Assembly (NCBI RefSeq): GCF_910577125.1
Contig: NZ_CAJTMN010000094.1
Span: 1 to 7,655 of the forward strand
DNA length: 7,655 nt
Source of the DNA: an uncultured Rikenella sp.
Lineage (GTDB): Bacteria > Bacteroidota > Bacteroidia > Bacteroidales > Rikenellaceae
Reading direction: 5' to 3'
The translations under genes were made by a program, and so were the position numbers. The notes below the pieces were generated by a model that was not told where the DNA came from, made no database searches, and saw nothing but the letters and a program-made list of their open reading frames with translations. This document shows positions 1 to 6,945 of this stretch, piece after piece; position 1 is the stretch's first letter, and each line of letters opens with the position of its first letter.

Positions 1-69
1 AAAACGAGCTCCGTCGAGTTGCAGGCCTACGCCTGGGGTGGCTCCGGCCCGCGCGGCTCTTCGAGCCAC
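1..69 (-). repeat. Spacer repeat B, left copy
   Basis: This GC-rich stretch is repeated in the same orientation at 5062-5129 with scattered mismatches. It carries two small stem-loops. CAGGC and GCCTG pair around a 4-base loop at 22-35, and GGCTC and GAGCC pair around TTC at 55-67. In the other copy the second stem reads GACTC/GAGTC, so one base pair changed on both sides. In the other copy this repeat is followed, on the minus strand, by a FISUMP-like fragment, so another fragment may lie just beyond the left edge of the window. No protein gene is supported here. Confidence 0.7.
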
Positions 70-105
70 AGGGGTTCGACCTTGTTTCTTGTTCGCGGTT
101 CTTGT

Positions 106-181
106 CCGCGCGCCTTTGGGAAATCTTGTCAAAACACGCCAGCGAGTTTTGACGATTTCCCTTTTTAGGCGTGGCGCGCGG
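106..181 (-). repeat. Long bulged hairpin, left copy
   Basis: This is a long imperfect inverted repeat. The outer arms CCGCGCGCC (106-114) and GGCGCGCGG (173-181) pair perfectly over 9 bp. Inside them GGGAAATC (118-125) pairs with GATTTCCC (154-161), and GTCAAAAC (128-135) pairs with GTTTTGAC (146-153). Two unpaired bases (126-127) lie between the two inner stems on one side only. The minus-strand sequence is nearly identical to the second hairpin at 7488-7562 on the plus strand. It lies downstream of the left FISUMP-like fragment in that fragment's orientation. It could be an RNA structure at the end of a transcript or a folded single-stranded DNA site; the sequence does not decide between these. 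Confidence 0.85.
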
Positions 182-207
182 TCGAGCATTGCCCCGCCTG
201 AAACTGG

Positions 208-246
208 CCTCGGGCCGGCCGGGCCCCGCGTGCCCGCGGTGGGCAA
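208..246 (-). repeat. Spacer repeat A, left copy
   Basis: These 39 bases match 7334-7372 (plus strand) with one mismatch and partly match 5301-5340 (minus). The segment includes a TGCCC/GGGCA stem-loop and a GGGCC/GGCCC stem. It sits between the FISUMP-like fragment and the long hairpin, the same order as in the right-hand element. The DNA between 186 and 208 differs from the other copies, so this copy is partly rearranged. Confidence 0.7.
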
Positions 247-255
247 TTGGCTGTG

Positions 256-695
256 TCAGCCCAATCTACGGATGGGGTAGAGGCTGCCGATTAAGGCCGA
301 GGCTGCCAATAAAACACCCTGTGGGTTCGAGAGGCAACGCAACTGAAGACCAAGGGCGCGGCTGTTTGCATCGCTGGGACCGAGGCCCGCCACGAGGAAA
401 CCCAAGTACAAACCGTTCGTACTACTGACAGCCGAAGACCAGCTGTGTCCGCTGTTGCCGACGATCACCGGAGCGCCCGAGTTCGAAACGCGGTAGCCCG
501 GGGCGGGGTACCAGGCCAGCGGGGTTCCCGTTCCCGAGGTGCTTACCTTGTACAACCGACCGTTGGTCGCCTTGTAATTACCTGTTCCGTATTTTTCACC
601 GGCTACGCCGTCCGAGTAGTACGGGAAGGTACCCAGCAACGGCTGTTCAACATCATCCGTACGCGTAAAGTCAGACCAAGTGAAATCACGTCTCA
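256..695 (-). pseudogene. FISUMP-like C-terminal fragment, left cassette
   Basis: The minus-strand frame here reads through WSDFTRTDD, NYKATNGRLYKV, WYPAPGYR, GHSWSS and LQLRCLS. This resembles the C-terminal end of the FISUMP/DUF1566 family of Bacteroidetes surface proteins, whose members carry a PAAGYR-like block, a G-Y-W-S-S block and a final VRC-like block. The frame stays open upstream into the beta-galactosidase gene, but there it is only an overlapping reading frame with no believable start. The recognisable part begins right at the beta-galactosidase stop codon. The other two copies end LRCLSE-stop. Here the GAATAA is missing and the frame runs on through 23 residues of spacer sequence to a stop at 256-258. 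Missing start, altered end and abutment on an unrelated gene all argue for a silent or broken fragment. Assignment to the family is from motif memory only. A fusion or coupled expression with the beta-galactosidase is possible but unlikely. Confidence 0.65.
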
Positions 696-3600
696 GTATC
701 GGAAGCCTGCCTGTCGCTGTACGTTCGTGCTGCTCCGCAGCGGAACCAGCGTGAAGCCCCACGTGTAATCCCGATTCGCCGGCAGACGGTATTGCTCGTA
801 CGGCTGAGACCACCAGCTGTCGTCCCCGCCCAAACCCAGCATCCGGTAGTCGAGACACAGCTCCACGAAGTCACGCGGTGTGATGTCGTCGATGTGCGTC
901 TGCTTCGGCTTGATGTTCCGCCCCGCAGCCTCCGAATGGTCTTCGTCCGGCCGGTAGTTGTTCCACTGGTACGGCTTGTCGCTCTCCTGACCGTCGAAAT
1001 CCTCCACCGCGTTCCGCAAGGCGTTGAACTCCAGCAGCGAGTCCGCCTCCACCAGCAGCCCCTGGCCGCGCAGCCGCGTGAGCGCCAGCCACCGCGTGTC
1101 GGTGTGGTGTCCCGTCTCCTGAGGCCGCACGTAGTCGAAGTTCTCCAACGCCGCATTGCTGCGGTAGAGTCCCACGTTCGTGCCGTAGTTGCGATCCTGA
1201 TAATTCTCCTCCGGCCCCCGTCCGAAGTATTGCAGCGTCGCCATATCCGCCGGCAGCCGCATCCGCATCCCCACGCGAGGCAGCTCGCTCTTCGACTGCG
1301 GATTGCCCTTGAACGCATACCCCACGTGCACCGCCCCCGTCGGATAGACCCGATAGGTCACCGTCAGGCCGCATCCCTCCGGCAGGTCGTACCGCACCGT
1401 CACCACAGCTGTATTCCCCTCGGACTCAGCCGCCACCGATGCAGCCGTCGGCTCCTGCGAAGCCCCTTTCCACACCTGCATCCGGCTCGGCATCCGGCTG
1501 CCGTAGTCGTTGTCGGTCGGCGCCCGCCAGAAGTTGGGTTGCAGGCCGAACCCGTCTTGCATGTATTCCACGCTCCCGACGCGATACGAGACGATCGTGC
1601 CGGTCGTTTTGTTGATCGTCAGACCGAAGCCCGAACCGACCACCTCGATTTCGTTCTGTCCCGCGTCGACGATCACCTGTCCCGGCGCCGAGTAGGTGCG
1701 TTTCGCCCCCCGCAGGTGGTCGAGGGCGAACTGTTCGGTCGCCACCACGTCGCCCGCCTTCAACGGCCCGTCCGCCGCCTTGAGGGCTACCGTGAAGTTC
1801 ACGAAGTACTCCGTCCCCGGCTGCACCGCCAAGCCGTTCAACGGCACCGTCACGATCTTCTTTTCGCCCGGCGCGAGGTTCAGGTTGGTCAGCGTCCCCT
1901 GCCGCACCGTCCGCTCATTGGCCGTCACGGTGTATTTGACTGTGTATTTCGACAGCGGCGTGAAGTCGTACCGGTTCTCCACCTCGAACTGCCCGGTCGC
2001 CAGATCCACCGGTCGGAACCAGACGTACTGGTACATCTTCTTCACCTCGGCGATCCCGGGATGCGGCGTCCGGTCGGGATTGACCAGCCCGTTGCAGAGG
2101 AAGTTCCCGTCCGACGGCCGGTCGGTGCCGAAGTCGCCCCCGTAGGCCCAATAGCTGTTGCCCGTAGCCGTATCCTCGACCAGCAGTCCCTGGTCGACCC
2201 AGTCCCAGATGAAGCCCCCCTGAAGGTTGGGCGAGCCGTAGATCGCCTCCCACATATCCCGGAACCCGCCTGTCGAGTTCCCCATCGCATGGGCATACTC
2301 CGATGCGATGTACGGCCGGTCGGTCTCCGACCGCCCCCACTGGGCGAAGGTCGCCGCCGAGGGATACTGCGGGCAGAAGATGTCCGTGTTCCACTCTAAA
2401 ATCGCCCGTTCGTACTGCACCGGACGAAGCGTGTCCATCCCCTTGAGCCACAGGTAGGTCTCGTAGAAGTTGTAGCCGTTCCCGGCCTCGTTCCCCAGGC
2501 TCCAGAACATCACGCTCGGGAAGTTCTTGGTCTGGTGGTACATGTTCTGCGTCCGATCCATGTGTTTCGTGAGCCACAGCGGATTATTGCCCAAGGTCTT
2601 TCCCTGCGCCAGGTCGTATCCCATCCCGTGCGACTCGATGTTGGCCTCGTTGCAGAGGTAGAAACCGTATTCGTCGGCCAGCTCGTAGAACCGCCGCTGC
2701 TGCGGGTAGTGGCACAAACGTATCGCATTGATATTATTGGCCTTCATCAGCCGGAAGTCTTCGCGGATCGTCGCCTCGTCGAGCACGTGGCCGTTCTTCT
2801 CGTGGTGCTCGTGGTAGTTGACCCCCTTGATATAGACCGGCCGGCCGTTCACATAGTATTTGTTCCCCTTGATCTCGCTGGTACGGAACCCGATCCGCGC
2901 GCTGGTATACTCCACGAATCGCCCGTTGTGCCGGATCTTCAGCACGAGGTTATAGAGGTACGGATCCTCGGCGCTCCACCGGCGGACGTTCCGGAAGGCG
3001 TCGGCGTTGTTTCGCGCCGTCCGCCGGAACCGCACCGTGTCGCGTCCGTAGCCGTCGAGTTCGATCTCCTGATACGAGTAGTCGACCATCCGCCCCTGGG
3101 CGTCCTCCAGCTCGAACCAGACTTGTACCGGCCCCGACGGCCGGATGAAGTTGTTGACCATCGCCACATCCACGTTCAGTATCCCGTCGGTGTAGGTCGA
3201 GTCGAGGGTCGAGACGATGTAGAAGTCTTCGATGTGCGTCTTGGGCTGCGAGTAGATGTAGACGCCGCGTTCGATCCCGCTGAGCCGCCAGAAGTCCTGA
3301 CACTCCAGATACGACCCCGTGCTCCAGCGGTAGATTTCCAGCGCCAGGACGTTGGTTCCCTCGCGCAGGTAGCGGTTGAGTTTGAACTCCGCGGCGTCCT
3401 TCGAGTCTTCGCTGTATCCGACCTTGTGGCCGTTGAGGTAGACGATCACGCCGGACTTGGCCCCGCCGATGTGCAGGTAGACGTCGCGGTCTTTCAGCAC
3501 GAGCGGCGCCTCGAAGGTCGTCCGGTAGAGCCCCACTTCATTGGCCGCCGGCAGCTGCGGCGGGGTCGGTTTGTACGGCGCGAACTCGTAAGGCTGGTTG

Positions 3601-4016
3601 GTGTAGATCGCGTCTCCGTACCCATTGACCTCCCACGTGGCCGGCACGGCCAGCGTGTCCCAGCCCGAGGCGTCGAACTCCGGTTTGTAGAAGTCCGCGG
3701 GCCGCTCCCGGTGATCCGGCAGCCACTTGAACTGCCACGGCCGGTTGAGCGAGATGTAATGTTCCGAGGTGGTGTAGTCGTTCGCCGCGGCGAGGTCGCG
3801 GTTGTGGTAGGACATGAAGTATGCCCGCGGCGTCTCCCGCCCCACGTGTGCGATTTCGGGGTTCTGCCACTCCGGCACGGCAGCCGTGGCGGTCGCGTTT
3901 TCGCGGTCGTTTTCGCCGAATTGCCACCGGGTCGGCGGCAGCTGGCCGTAAGCCGTGCCGAAAGTCGAAAGGCCGACCGCGGCCGACAAGATGAACAGTT
4001 GGGTCTTCAGGGTCAT
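693..4016 (-). CDS. Beta-galactosidase, glycoside hydrolase family 2, exported
   Basis: A protein of 1107 residues that would hydrolyse terminal beta-D-galactosides, probably in the periplasm. The chosen ATG gives a clean signal peptide (MTLKTQLFILSAAVGLSTFG), with likely cleavage before QLPP. There is no lipobox cysteine. The domain order is that of the large LacZ type: sugar-binding sandwich (about 50-250), immunoglobulin-like domain (255-378), TIM barrel (380-680), a linking sandwich (682-770) and the C-terminal beta-galactosidase small-chain domain (815-1090). The acid/base glutamate is E510 in SLGNEAG and the nucleophile is E573 in IASEYAHAMGNS. GVNYHEHHE and IRLCHYPQ are further barrel motifs. 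The family domain ends at FTLVPL, so the last 14 residues (RSSTNVQRQAGFRY) are an extra tail next to the left cassette. The gene lies 40 bp behind the cysteine-rich protein gene, so co-transcription is likely. The exact substrate cannot be told; no SusC/SusD pair is in view. Confidence 0.97.
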   Translation of the reverse strand: MTLKTQLFILSAAVGLSTFGTAYGQLPPTRWQFGENDRENATATAAVPEWQNPEIAHVGRETPRAYFMSYHNRDLAAANDYTTSEHYISLNRPWQFKWLPDHRERPADFYKPEFDASGWDTLAVPATWEVNGYGDAIYTNQPYEFAPYKPTPPQLPAANEVGLYRTTFEAPLVLKDRDVYLHIGGAKSGVIVYLNGHKVGYSEDSKDAAEFKLNRYLREGTNVLALEIYRWSTGSYLECQDFWRLSGIERGVYIYSQPKTHIEDFYIVSTLDSTYTDGILNVDVAMVNNFIRPSGPVQVWFELEDAQGRMVDYSYQEIELDGYGRDTVRFRRTARNNADAFRNVRRWSAEDPYLYNLVLKIRHNGRFVEYTSARIGFRTSEIKGNKYYVNGRPVYIKGVNYHEHHEKNGHVLDEATIREDFRLMKANNINAIRLCHYPQQRRFYELADEYGFYLCNEANIESHGMGYDLAQGKTLGNNPLWLTKHMDRTQNMYHQTKNFPSVMFWSLGNEAGNGYNFYETYLWLKGMDTLRPVQYERAILEWNTDIFCPQYPSAATFAQWGRSETDRPYIASEYAHAMGNSTGGFRDMWEAIYGSPNLQGGFIWDWVDQGLLVEDTATGNSYWAYGGDFGTDRPSDGNFLCNGLVNPDRTPHPGIAEVKKMYQYVWFRPVDLATGQFEVENRYDFTPLSKYTVKYTVTANERTVRQGTLTNLNLAPGEKKIVTVPLNGLAVQPGTEYFVNFTVALKAADGPLKAGDVVATEQFALDHLRGAKRTYSAPGQVIVDAGQNEIEVVGSGFGLTINKTTGTIVSYRVGSVEYMQDGFGLQPNFWRAPTDNDYGSRMPSRMQVWKGASQEPTAASVAAESEGNTAVVTVRYDLPEGCGLTVTYRVYPTGAVHVGYAFKGNPQSKSELPRVGMRMRLPADMATLQYFGRGPEENYQDRNYGTNVGLYRSNAALENFDYVRPQETGHHTDTRWLALTRLRGQGLLVEADSLLEFNALRNAVEDFDGQESDKPYQWNNYRPDEDHSEAAGRNIKPKQTHIDDITPRDFVELCLDYRMLGLGGDDSWWSQPYEQYRLPANRDYTWGFTLVPLRSSTNVQRQAGFRY

Positions 4017-4056
4017 AGGTGTCTGGGTTCGTTGTGCATGGATAAAATACGAGGGG

Positions 4057-4779
4057 CTATCGATCGTTTCGGTAGCAGTAGCTGGTCGCGCAAGGCCGTG
4101 CGCCGCGCCGCACGACAACGGTGCGGTCGCATCCCCGGTGGTAGTGTCCGTCGCATCCGTAGCGGTGCACGCGGTATCCGCGCCGATTCACCGGTCGCGT
4201 TTCTGCAGTTCGGTTGTCGTAGCGGCAACGGTCTGCGGGACAATTATAACCCGCCGGGCATGCTGCTCCGTTCTGGACGGCGCACTGTTCCCGCCGGTAG
4301 CAGCTGTCGGCCAGAGGGCAATATTTGTTTCCCGGGCGGCATGCAGCTCCGTTCCGGACGGCGCACTGTTCCCGCCGGTAGCAGCTGTCGGCCAGAGGGC
4401 AATATTCGTTTCCCGGGCGGCATGCAGCTCCGTTCCGGACGGCGCACTGCTCCCGCCGGTAGCAGCTGTCGGCCAGAGGACAATATTTGTTTCCCGGGCG
4501 GCATGCAGCTCCGTTCCGGACAGCGCACTGCTCCCGCCGGTAGCAACTGTCGGTCAAAGGGTAATATTTGTTTCCCGGGCGGCATGCTGCCTGTCTCTCC
4601 GGCGTGCATCTGTAGTAAGGGCAGGCGTCTGCCGTCCGCCGTTCCGTGTTCTGTCGTTGAACGGTAGTCTGCCGCCAGCCGTTTCCGCCGCAGCAGCCGC
4701 GTCCTCCCCGTGCCTGAACGGTCAGGGTGCCGGTCAGCAGGAGCAGTCCGGCGAGGGTTCCGATTCGTAAGGTTTTCAT
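4057..4779 (-). CDS. Secreted cysteine-rich protein with four 27-residue tandem repeats
   Basis: I do not recognise this 240-residue protein. It starts with a convincing signal peptide (MKTLRIGTLAGLLLLTGTLT, cleavage near VQA-RG), so it is exported. After a GGRGCCGG segment come four tandem repeats (residues 66-92, 93-119, 120-146, 147-173) of the pattern C-RPGNKY-C-PLADS-C-YRREQ-C-AVRNGAA, each with up to four cysteines, then a partial fifth (CPAGYNCPADRC). The first repeat has Tyr in place of the second cysteine. The C-terminal 60 residues are rich in Arg, Tyr, His and Cys and contain GCDGHYHRGC. Such a cysteine content would suit disulfide cross-linking or metal binding outside the cytoplasm, but that is inference. 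The start is preceded by the A/T-rich leader usual in Bacteroidetes, and no clear promoter box is seen. It precedes the beta-galactosidase gene by 40 bp on the same strand, a likely operon. Coding is supported by the signal peptide and the protein-level repeat phase. Confidence 0.8.
   Translation of the reverse strand: MKTLRIGTLAGLLLLTGTLTVQARGGRGCCGGNGWRQTTVQRQNTERRTADACPYYRCTPERQAACRPGNKYYPLTDSCYRREQCAVRNGAACRPGNKYCPLADSCYRREQCAVRNGAACRPGNEYCPLADSCYRREQCAVRNGAACRPGNKYCPLADSCYRREQCAVQNGAACPAGYNCPADRCRYDNRTAETRPVNRRGYRVHRYGCDGHYHRGCDRTVVVRRGARPCATSYCYRNDR
4261..4584 (-). repeat. Four 81-bp tandem repeats within the cysteine-rich gene
   Basis: Four head-to-tail units of 81 bp (27 codons) differ at only a few bases. 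The length is a multiple of three, so gain or loss of units by slippage would keep the frame. The high similarity between units points to recent duplication or ongoing homogenisation. There are no spacers between units, so this is not a CRISPR array. Confidence 0.95.
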
Positions 4780-4835
4780 AACGGTATGTGAAATTATTTA
4801 ATTTTTCTTTTAGTGCGGTGTTTTCGGTCTTCCGT

Positions 4836-5034
4836 TTATTCCGAGAGGCAACGCAACTGAAAACCGTGACCGCGGGTGTTCGTGTTGATGGGGTCGATAT
4901 CCCGCGCGCTGAACCACAAGAACCGCCCGTTGATACCGCTCACTGCAGACGACCAGCTATAGCCGTTGCTGCTGACGTACACCAGACTGCCTAATCGCCC
5001 ATCGTTGCCTGCGCCGCGGAAGCCCGGGGCGGGG
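4836..5034 (-). pseudogene. FISUMP-like C-terminal fragment, middle cassette
   Basis: The minus-strand frame reads PAPGFRGAGNDG, then LVYVSSNGYSWSSAVSG, then a variable stretch with FLWFSARDIDP, and ends HGFQLRCLSE with a TAA stop at 4836-4838. It is the same module as the left and right fragments: the shared block starts at CCCGCCCCGGGC (near 5034) and ends at the stop. No start codon or N-terminal domain belongs to it. Upstream in its own orientation lies spacer repeat B, not the rest of a FISUMP gene. The frame is open a little further upstream, but that part is repeat sequence. The stop is 57 bp ahead of the start of the cysteine-rich gene on the same strand. Most probably a silent cassette or gene remnant. 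Confidence 0.65.
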
Positions 5035-5061
5035 TTTGTCGGGTCGGAGCCAGCGAGGCTG

Positions 5062-5129
5062 GAAACAAGCCCCGCGAAGTTGCAGGCCTACGCCTGGGTG
5101 GTTCCGGCCCGCGTGACTCTTCGAGTCGC
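5062..5129 (-). repeat. Spacer repeat B, middle copy
   Basis: Second copy of the repeat at 1-69, in the same orientation. It keeps the CAGGC/GCCTG stem-loop and has GACTC/GAGTC (5115-5119 with 5123-5127) where the left copy has GGCTC/GAGCC, a paired change that preserves the stem. A further small stem, CCAGC/GCTGG, lies at 5050-5062 between this repeat and the FISUMP-like fragment. The interval 5130-5205 shows no gene and no clear match to the other copies. Confidence 0.7.
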
Positions 5130-5205
5130 AAGAGCCCCGTTCAAACAAAGCTTTTACCCAATTCTCCTCCCCGTGTTCGCCTCATTGCGGTTCCGCTGCC
5201 TTTTC

Positions 5206-5280
5206 CCGCGCGCCTTGGAAAATCATATTCAAAAGCGAGAAACGCTTTTGAATGATTTTCCTGTTAAGGCGACGGCGCGC
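5206..5280 (-). repeat. Long bulged hairpin, middle copy
   Basis: Same architecture as the left copy with a different sequence. The outer arms GCGCGCC (5208-5214) and GGCGCGC (5274-5280) pair. GGAAAATC (5217-5224) pairs with GATTTTCC (5254-5261). ATTCAAAAGCG (5227-5237) pairs with CGCTTTTGAAT (5243-5253), 11 bp without a mismatch, around a 5-base loop. The two bases at 5225-5226 are bulged at the position where the left copy has its bulge. The stems differ from the left copy by changes on both sides, so pairing and not sequence appears to be what is kept. Confidence 0.88.
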
Positions 5281-5320
5281 GATTGGTTTGAGGGTACTGC
5301 CCTCGGGCCGGGCGGGCCCC
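5275..5320 (-). repeat. Spacer repeat A, middle copy
   Basis: These 46 bases match 7353-7398 (plus strand) with a single mismatch. They include a GAGGG/CCCTC stem-loop (around 5291-5305) and run directly into the outer arm of the long hairpin. Just beyond, at 5321-5333, a CGTCC/GGACG stem stands where the other copies have TGCCC/GGGCA. In this copy the repeat follows the end of der with no FISUMP-like fragment in front of it. The DNA between here and the der stop (5341-5409) holds a short CAGCG/CGCTG stem-loop at 5342-5354 and nothing else I can identify. Confidence 0.8.
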
Positions 5321-5409
5321 ACGTCCCGTGGACGGGCGAAACAGCGTTTCGCTGCGGTAGTCTCGCCCGATTCTTGTGCGCCTGCAGAGCCACTGTTAAC
5401 CAGTTCCAT

Positions 5410-6735
5410 CTATTTCTGCCGGAAGTAGATCTGCATCGGCACGCCGGTGAAATCCCACTCCCCCCGGATCCGGTTCTCGAGGAAACGCCGGTACGAGTCC
5501 TTCACGTACTGCGGCAGGTTGACGAAAAAGGCGAACTGCGGCGTCGGCGTCGGCAGCATCATTGCATACTTGATCCGGATGTACTTCCCCTTGATGCTCG
5601 GCGGCGGCGTCTGTTCGATGATCGGCAGGATGAATTCGTTGAGCACGGCCGTCGGAATCCTCCGGTGCCGGTTTTCGCACACCCGCAGCGCTGTCTTGAG
5701 GACATCGAAAATGCGCTGTTTCTCGGTCACCGACGTGAAGACGATCGGCACGTCGTCGAACGGTGCCAGTTTCCGGCGGATCTGTTCCGTGTACTCCTTC
5801 ATCGTGTTGGCCTGCTTGTCCGGCACCGTGTCCCACTTGTTGACCGCGATGACGCATCCCTTGCGGTTTTTCACGATCAGGTGGAAGATGTTCATGTCCT
5901 GCGCGTCGACCCCCTGCGACGCGTCGAGCATCAGGATGGCCGTGTCGCAATCCTCGATGGCCCGGATCGTCCGCATCACCGAGTAGAACTCCAGGTCGTC
6001 CGTCACCTTCTGTTTTTTGCGCAGCCCGGCGGTGTCGACTAGGTGGAACTCCATCCCGTACTTATTATAATAGGTATGGATGGAGTCGCGTGTCGTTCCG
6101 GCGATCGGCGTGACGATGTTCCGCTCCTCGCCCAGCAAGGCATTGGTCAGCGACGATTTTCCGACGTTCGGCCGTCCGACGATGGCGATTTTCGGCACCG
6201 CCGTATCCGCTTCGTCCGCAGCTGTTTCGGTGTCGGTCTCCGGAGGCAGCAAAGCCACCACGGCGTCGAGCAGTTCTCCCGTTCCCGATCCGGTCATCGA
6301 GCTGATGGTGATCGGCTCGCCGAGTCCCAGGGAATAAAATTCGTAAGCCTCGGTCTGCCGCATGGTGTTGTCCACCTTGTTGACCGTCAGGTGCACCGGT
6401 TTGGATTGCCTCCGCAACATTTCGGCCATCCGCAGGTCGAGATCCGTCACTCCCGTCTCGACGTCCACCATGAAGATCAGTTCGTCGGCCTCTTCGATCG
6501 CCAGCTTCACCTGCCGGCAGATGGCTTGTTCGAAGACATCCTCCGAGTTGACCGTGAAACCGCCGGTGTCGATCACCGTGAATTCGCGTCCGTTCCAGTC
6601 GGTGGTTCCGTAGTGCCGGTCTCGGGTGGTGCCTTCGGTGGCGTCGACAATGGCCTGCCGCATCCCCACGAGCCGGTTGAAGAGGGTGCTTTTGCCCACA
6701 TTCGGCCGTCCGACGATGGCTACGATATTTCCCAT
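5410..6735 (-). CDS. der: Ribosome-assembly GTPase Der (EngA), tandem GTPase domains
   Basis: A 441-residue cytoplasmic GTPase that helps assemble the 50S ribosomal subunit. Two GTPase domains are complete. In the first, the P-loop GRPNVGKST is at 9-17, TTRD near 36, DTGG at 56-59 and NKVD at 119-122. In the second, GRPNVGKSS is at 187-195, followed by GTTRDS, DTAG at 234-237 and NKWD at 299-302. The C-terminal KH-like domain (about 350-441) contains PPPSIKGKYIRIKYA and ends VPMQIYFRQK. Length and order match the family. I chose the ATG at 6735 because MGNIVAIVGRPNVGKST is the usual N-terminus; an upstream in-frame ATG at 6786 would begin only about 10 bases after the likely transcript start. 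The stop is TAG at 5410-5412. The gene looks intact and probably has its own promoter. Its neighbours give no functional link. Confidence 0.98.
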   Translation of the reverse strand: MGNIVAIVGRPNVGKSTLFNRLVGMRQAIVDATEGTTRDRHYGTTDWNGREFTVIDTGGFTVNSEDVFEQAICRQVKLAIEEADELIFMVDVETGVTDLDLRMAEMLRRQSKPVHLTVNKVDNTMRQTEAYEFYSLGLGEPITISSMTGSGTGELLDAVVALLPPETDTETAADEADTAVPKIAIVGRPNVGKSSLTNALLGEERNIVTPIAGTTRDSIHTYYNKYGMEFHLVDTAGLRKKQKVTDDLEFYSVMRTIRAIEDCDTAILMLDASQGVDAQDMNIFHLIVKNRKGCVIAVNKWDTVPDKQANTMKEYTEQIRRKLAPFDDVPIVFTSVTEKQRIFDVLKTALRVCENRHRRIPTAVLNEFILPIIEQTPPPSIKGKYIRIKYAMMLPTPTPQFAFFVNLPQYVKDSYRRFLENRIRGEWDFTGVPMQIYFRQK

Positions 6736-6802
6736 AACGATTTTTCGGTTGTGATTATTCCGTCCGGCGGGCCGTACATTCGGCATCGGTCGGGTATGTA
6801 TG

Positions 6803-6810
6803 CAAAGGTA
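6803..6810 (-). promoter_or_regulatory. Candidate Bacteroidetes -7 box for der
   Basis: TACCTTTG on the minus strand fits the TAnnTTTG consensus of the Bacteroidetes housekeeping sigma factor. It would start a transcript near 6796, giving a leader of about 60 bases ahead of the der ATG at 6735. No TTTG is seen at the expected -33 distance, so only half of the promoter is supported. Confidence 0.5.
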
Positions 6811-6881
6811 CGGAAAATTTTCTTACCGGGCGGGTGAATTGTAAGTTGCTGGTAATCAATGCAGGTTCGATGTGTTATTAA

Positions 6882-6916
6882 AATTTTTTAAAAAATTACA
6901 AAAATAATTTTGTAAT
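6882..6916. repeat. Two AT-rich palindromes overlapping the small-RNA promoter
   Basis: AATTTTTTAAAAAATT (6882-6897) is a perfect 16-bp palindrome. ATTACAAAA (6895-6903) and TTTTGTAAT (6908-6916) form a perfect 9-bp inverted repeat around ATAA. The second includes the -33 TTTG of the plus-strand promoter at 6909-6912. It may be an operator or simply an AT-rich upstream promoter region; runs of A and T form palindromes easily, though the 9-bp repeat with internal C/G is less trivial. Confidence 0.55.
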
Positions 6917-6939
6917 TCGGAATCGGTGTTTTACCTTTG
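6909..6939 (+). promoter_or_regulatory. Bacteroidetes-type promoter (TTTG, 19 bp, TACCTTTG)
   Basis: TTTG at 6909-6912 and TACCTTTG at 6932-6939 are separated by 19 bp, matching the Bacteroidetes consensus of TTTG and TAnnTTTG in both sequence and spacing. Transcription would begin near 6946-6948, towards the candidate small RNA. It points away from der, giving a divergent arrangement. Confidence 0.8.
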
Positions 6940-6945
6940 TGGCAT

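Noticed and set aside
4017..4118. Upstream start for the beta-galactosidase at 4118
   Set aside because: It would overlap the end of the cysteine-rich gene and bury the signal peptide behind 34 unlikely residues; the ATG at 4016 gives a standard exported N-terminus.
4261..4584. CRISPR array
   Set aside because: The 81-bp units are contiguous, keep a protein frame and have no spacers.
792..4667. Long plus-strand open frames opposite the beta-galactosidase (535 and 710 codons)
   Set aside because: They lie antisense to a gene with full catalytic motifs in a GC-rich genome, have Arg/Val/Pro-rich low-complexity translations and no recognisable domain.
5342..5354. Terminator for der (CAGCG/CGCTG stem)
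   Set aside because: The stem is only 5 bp and is followed by TTTCGCC, not a T run, so it is too weak to call.
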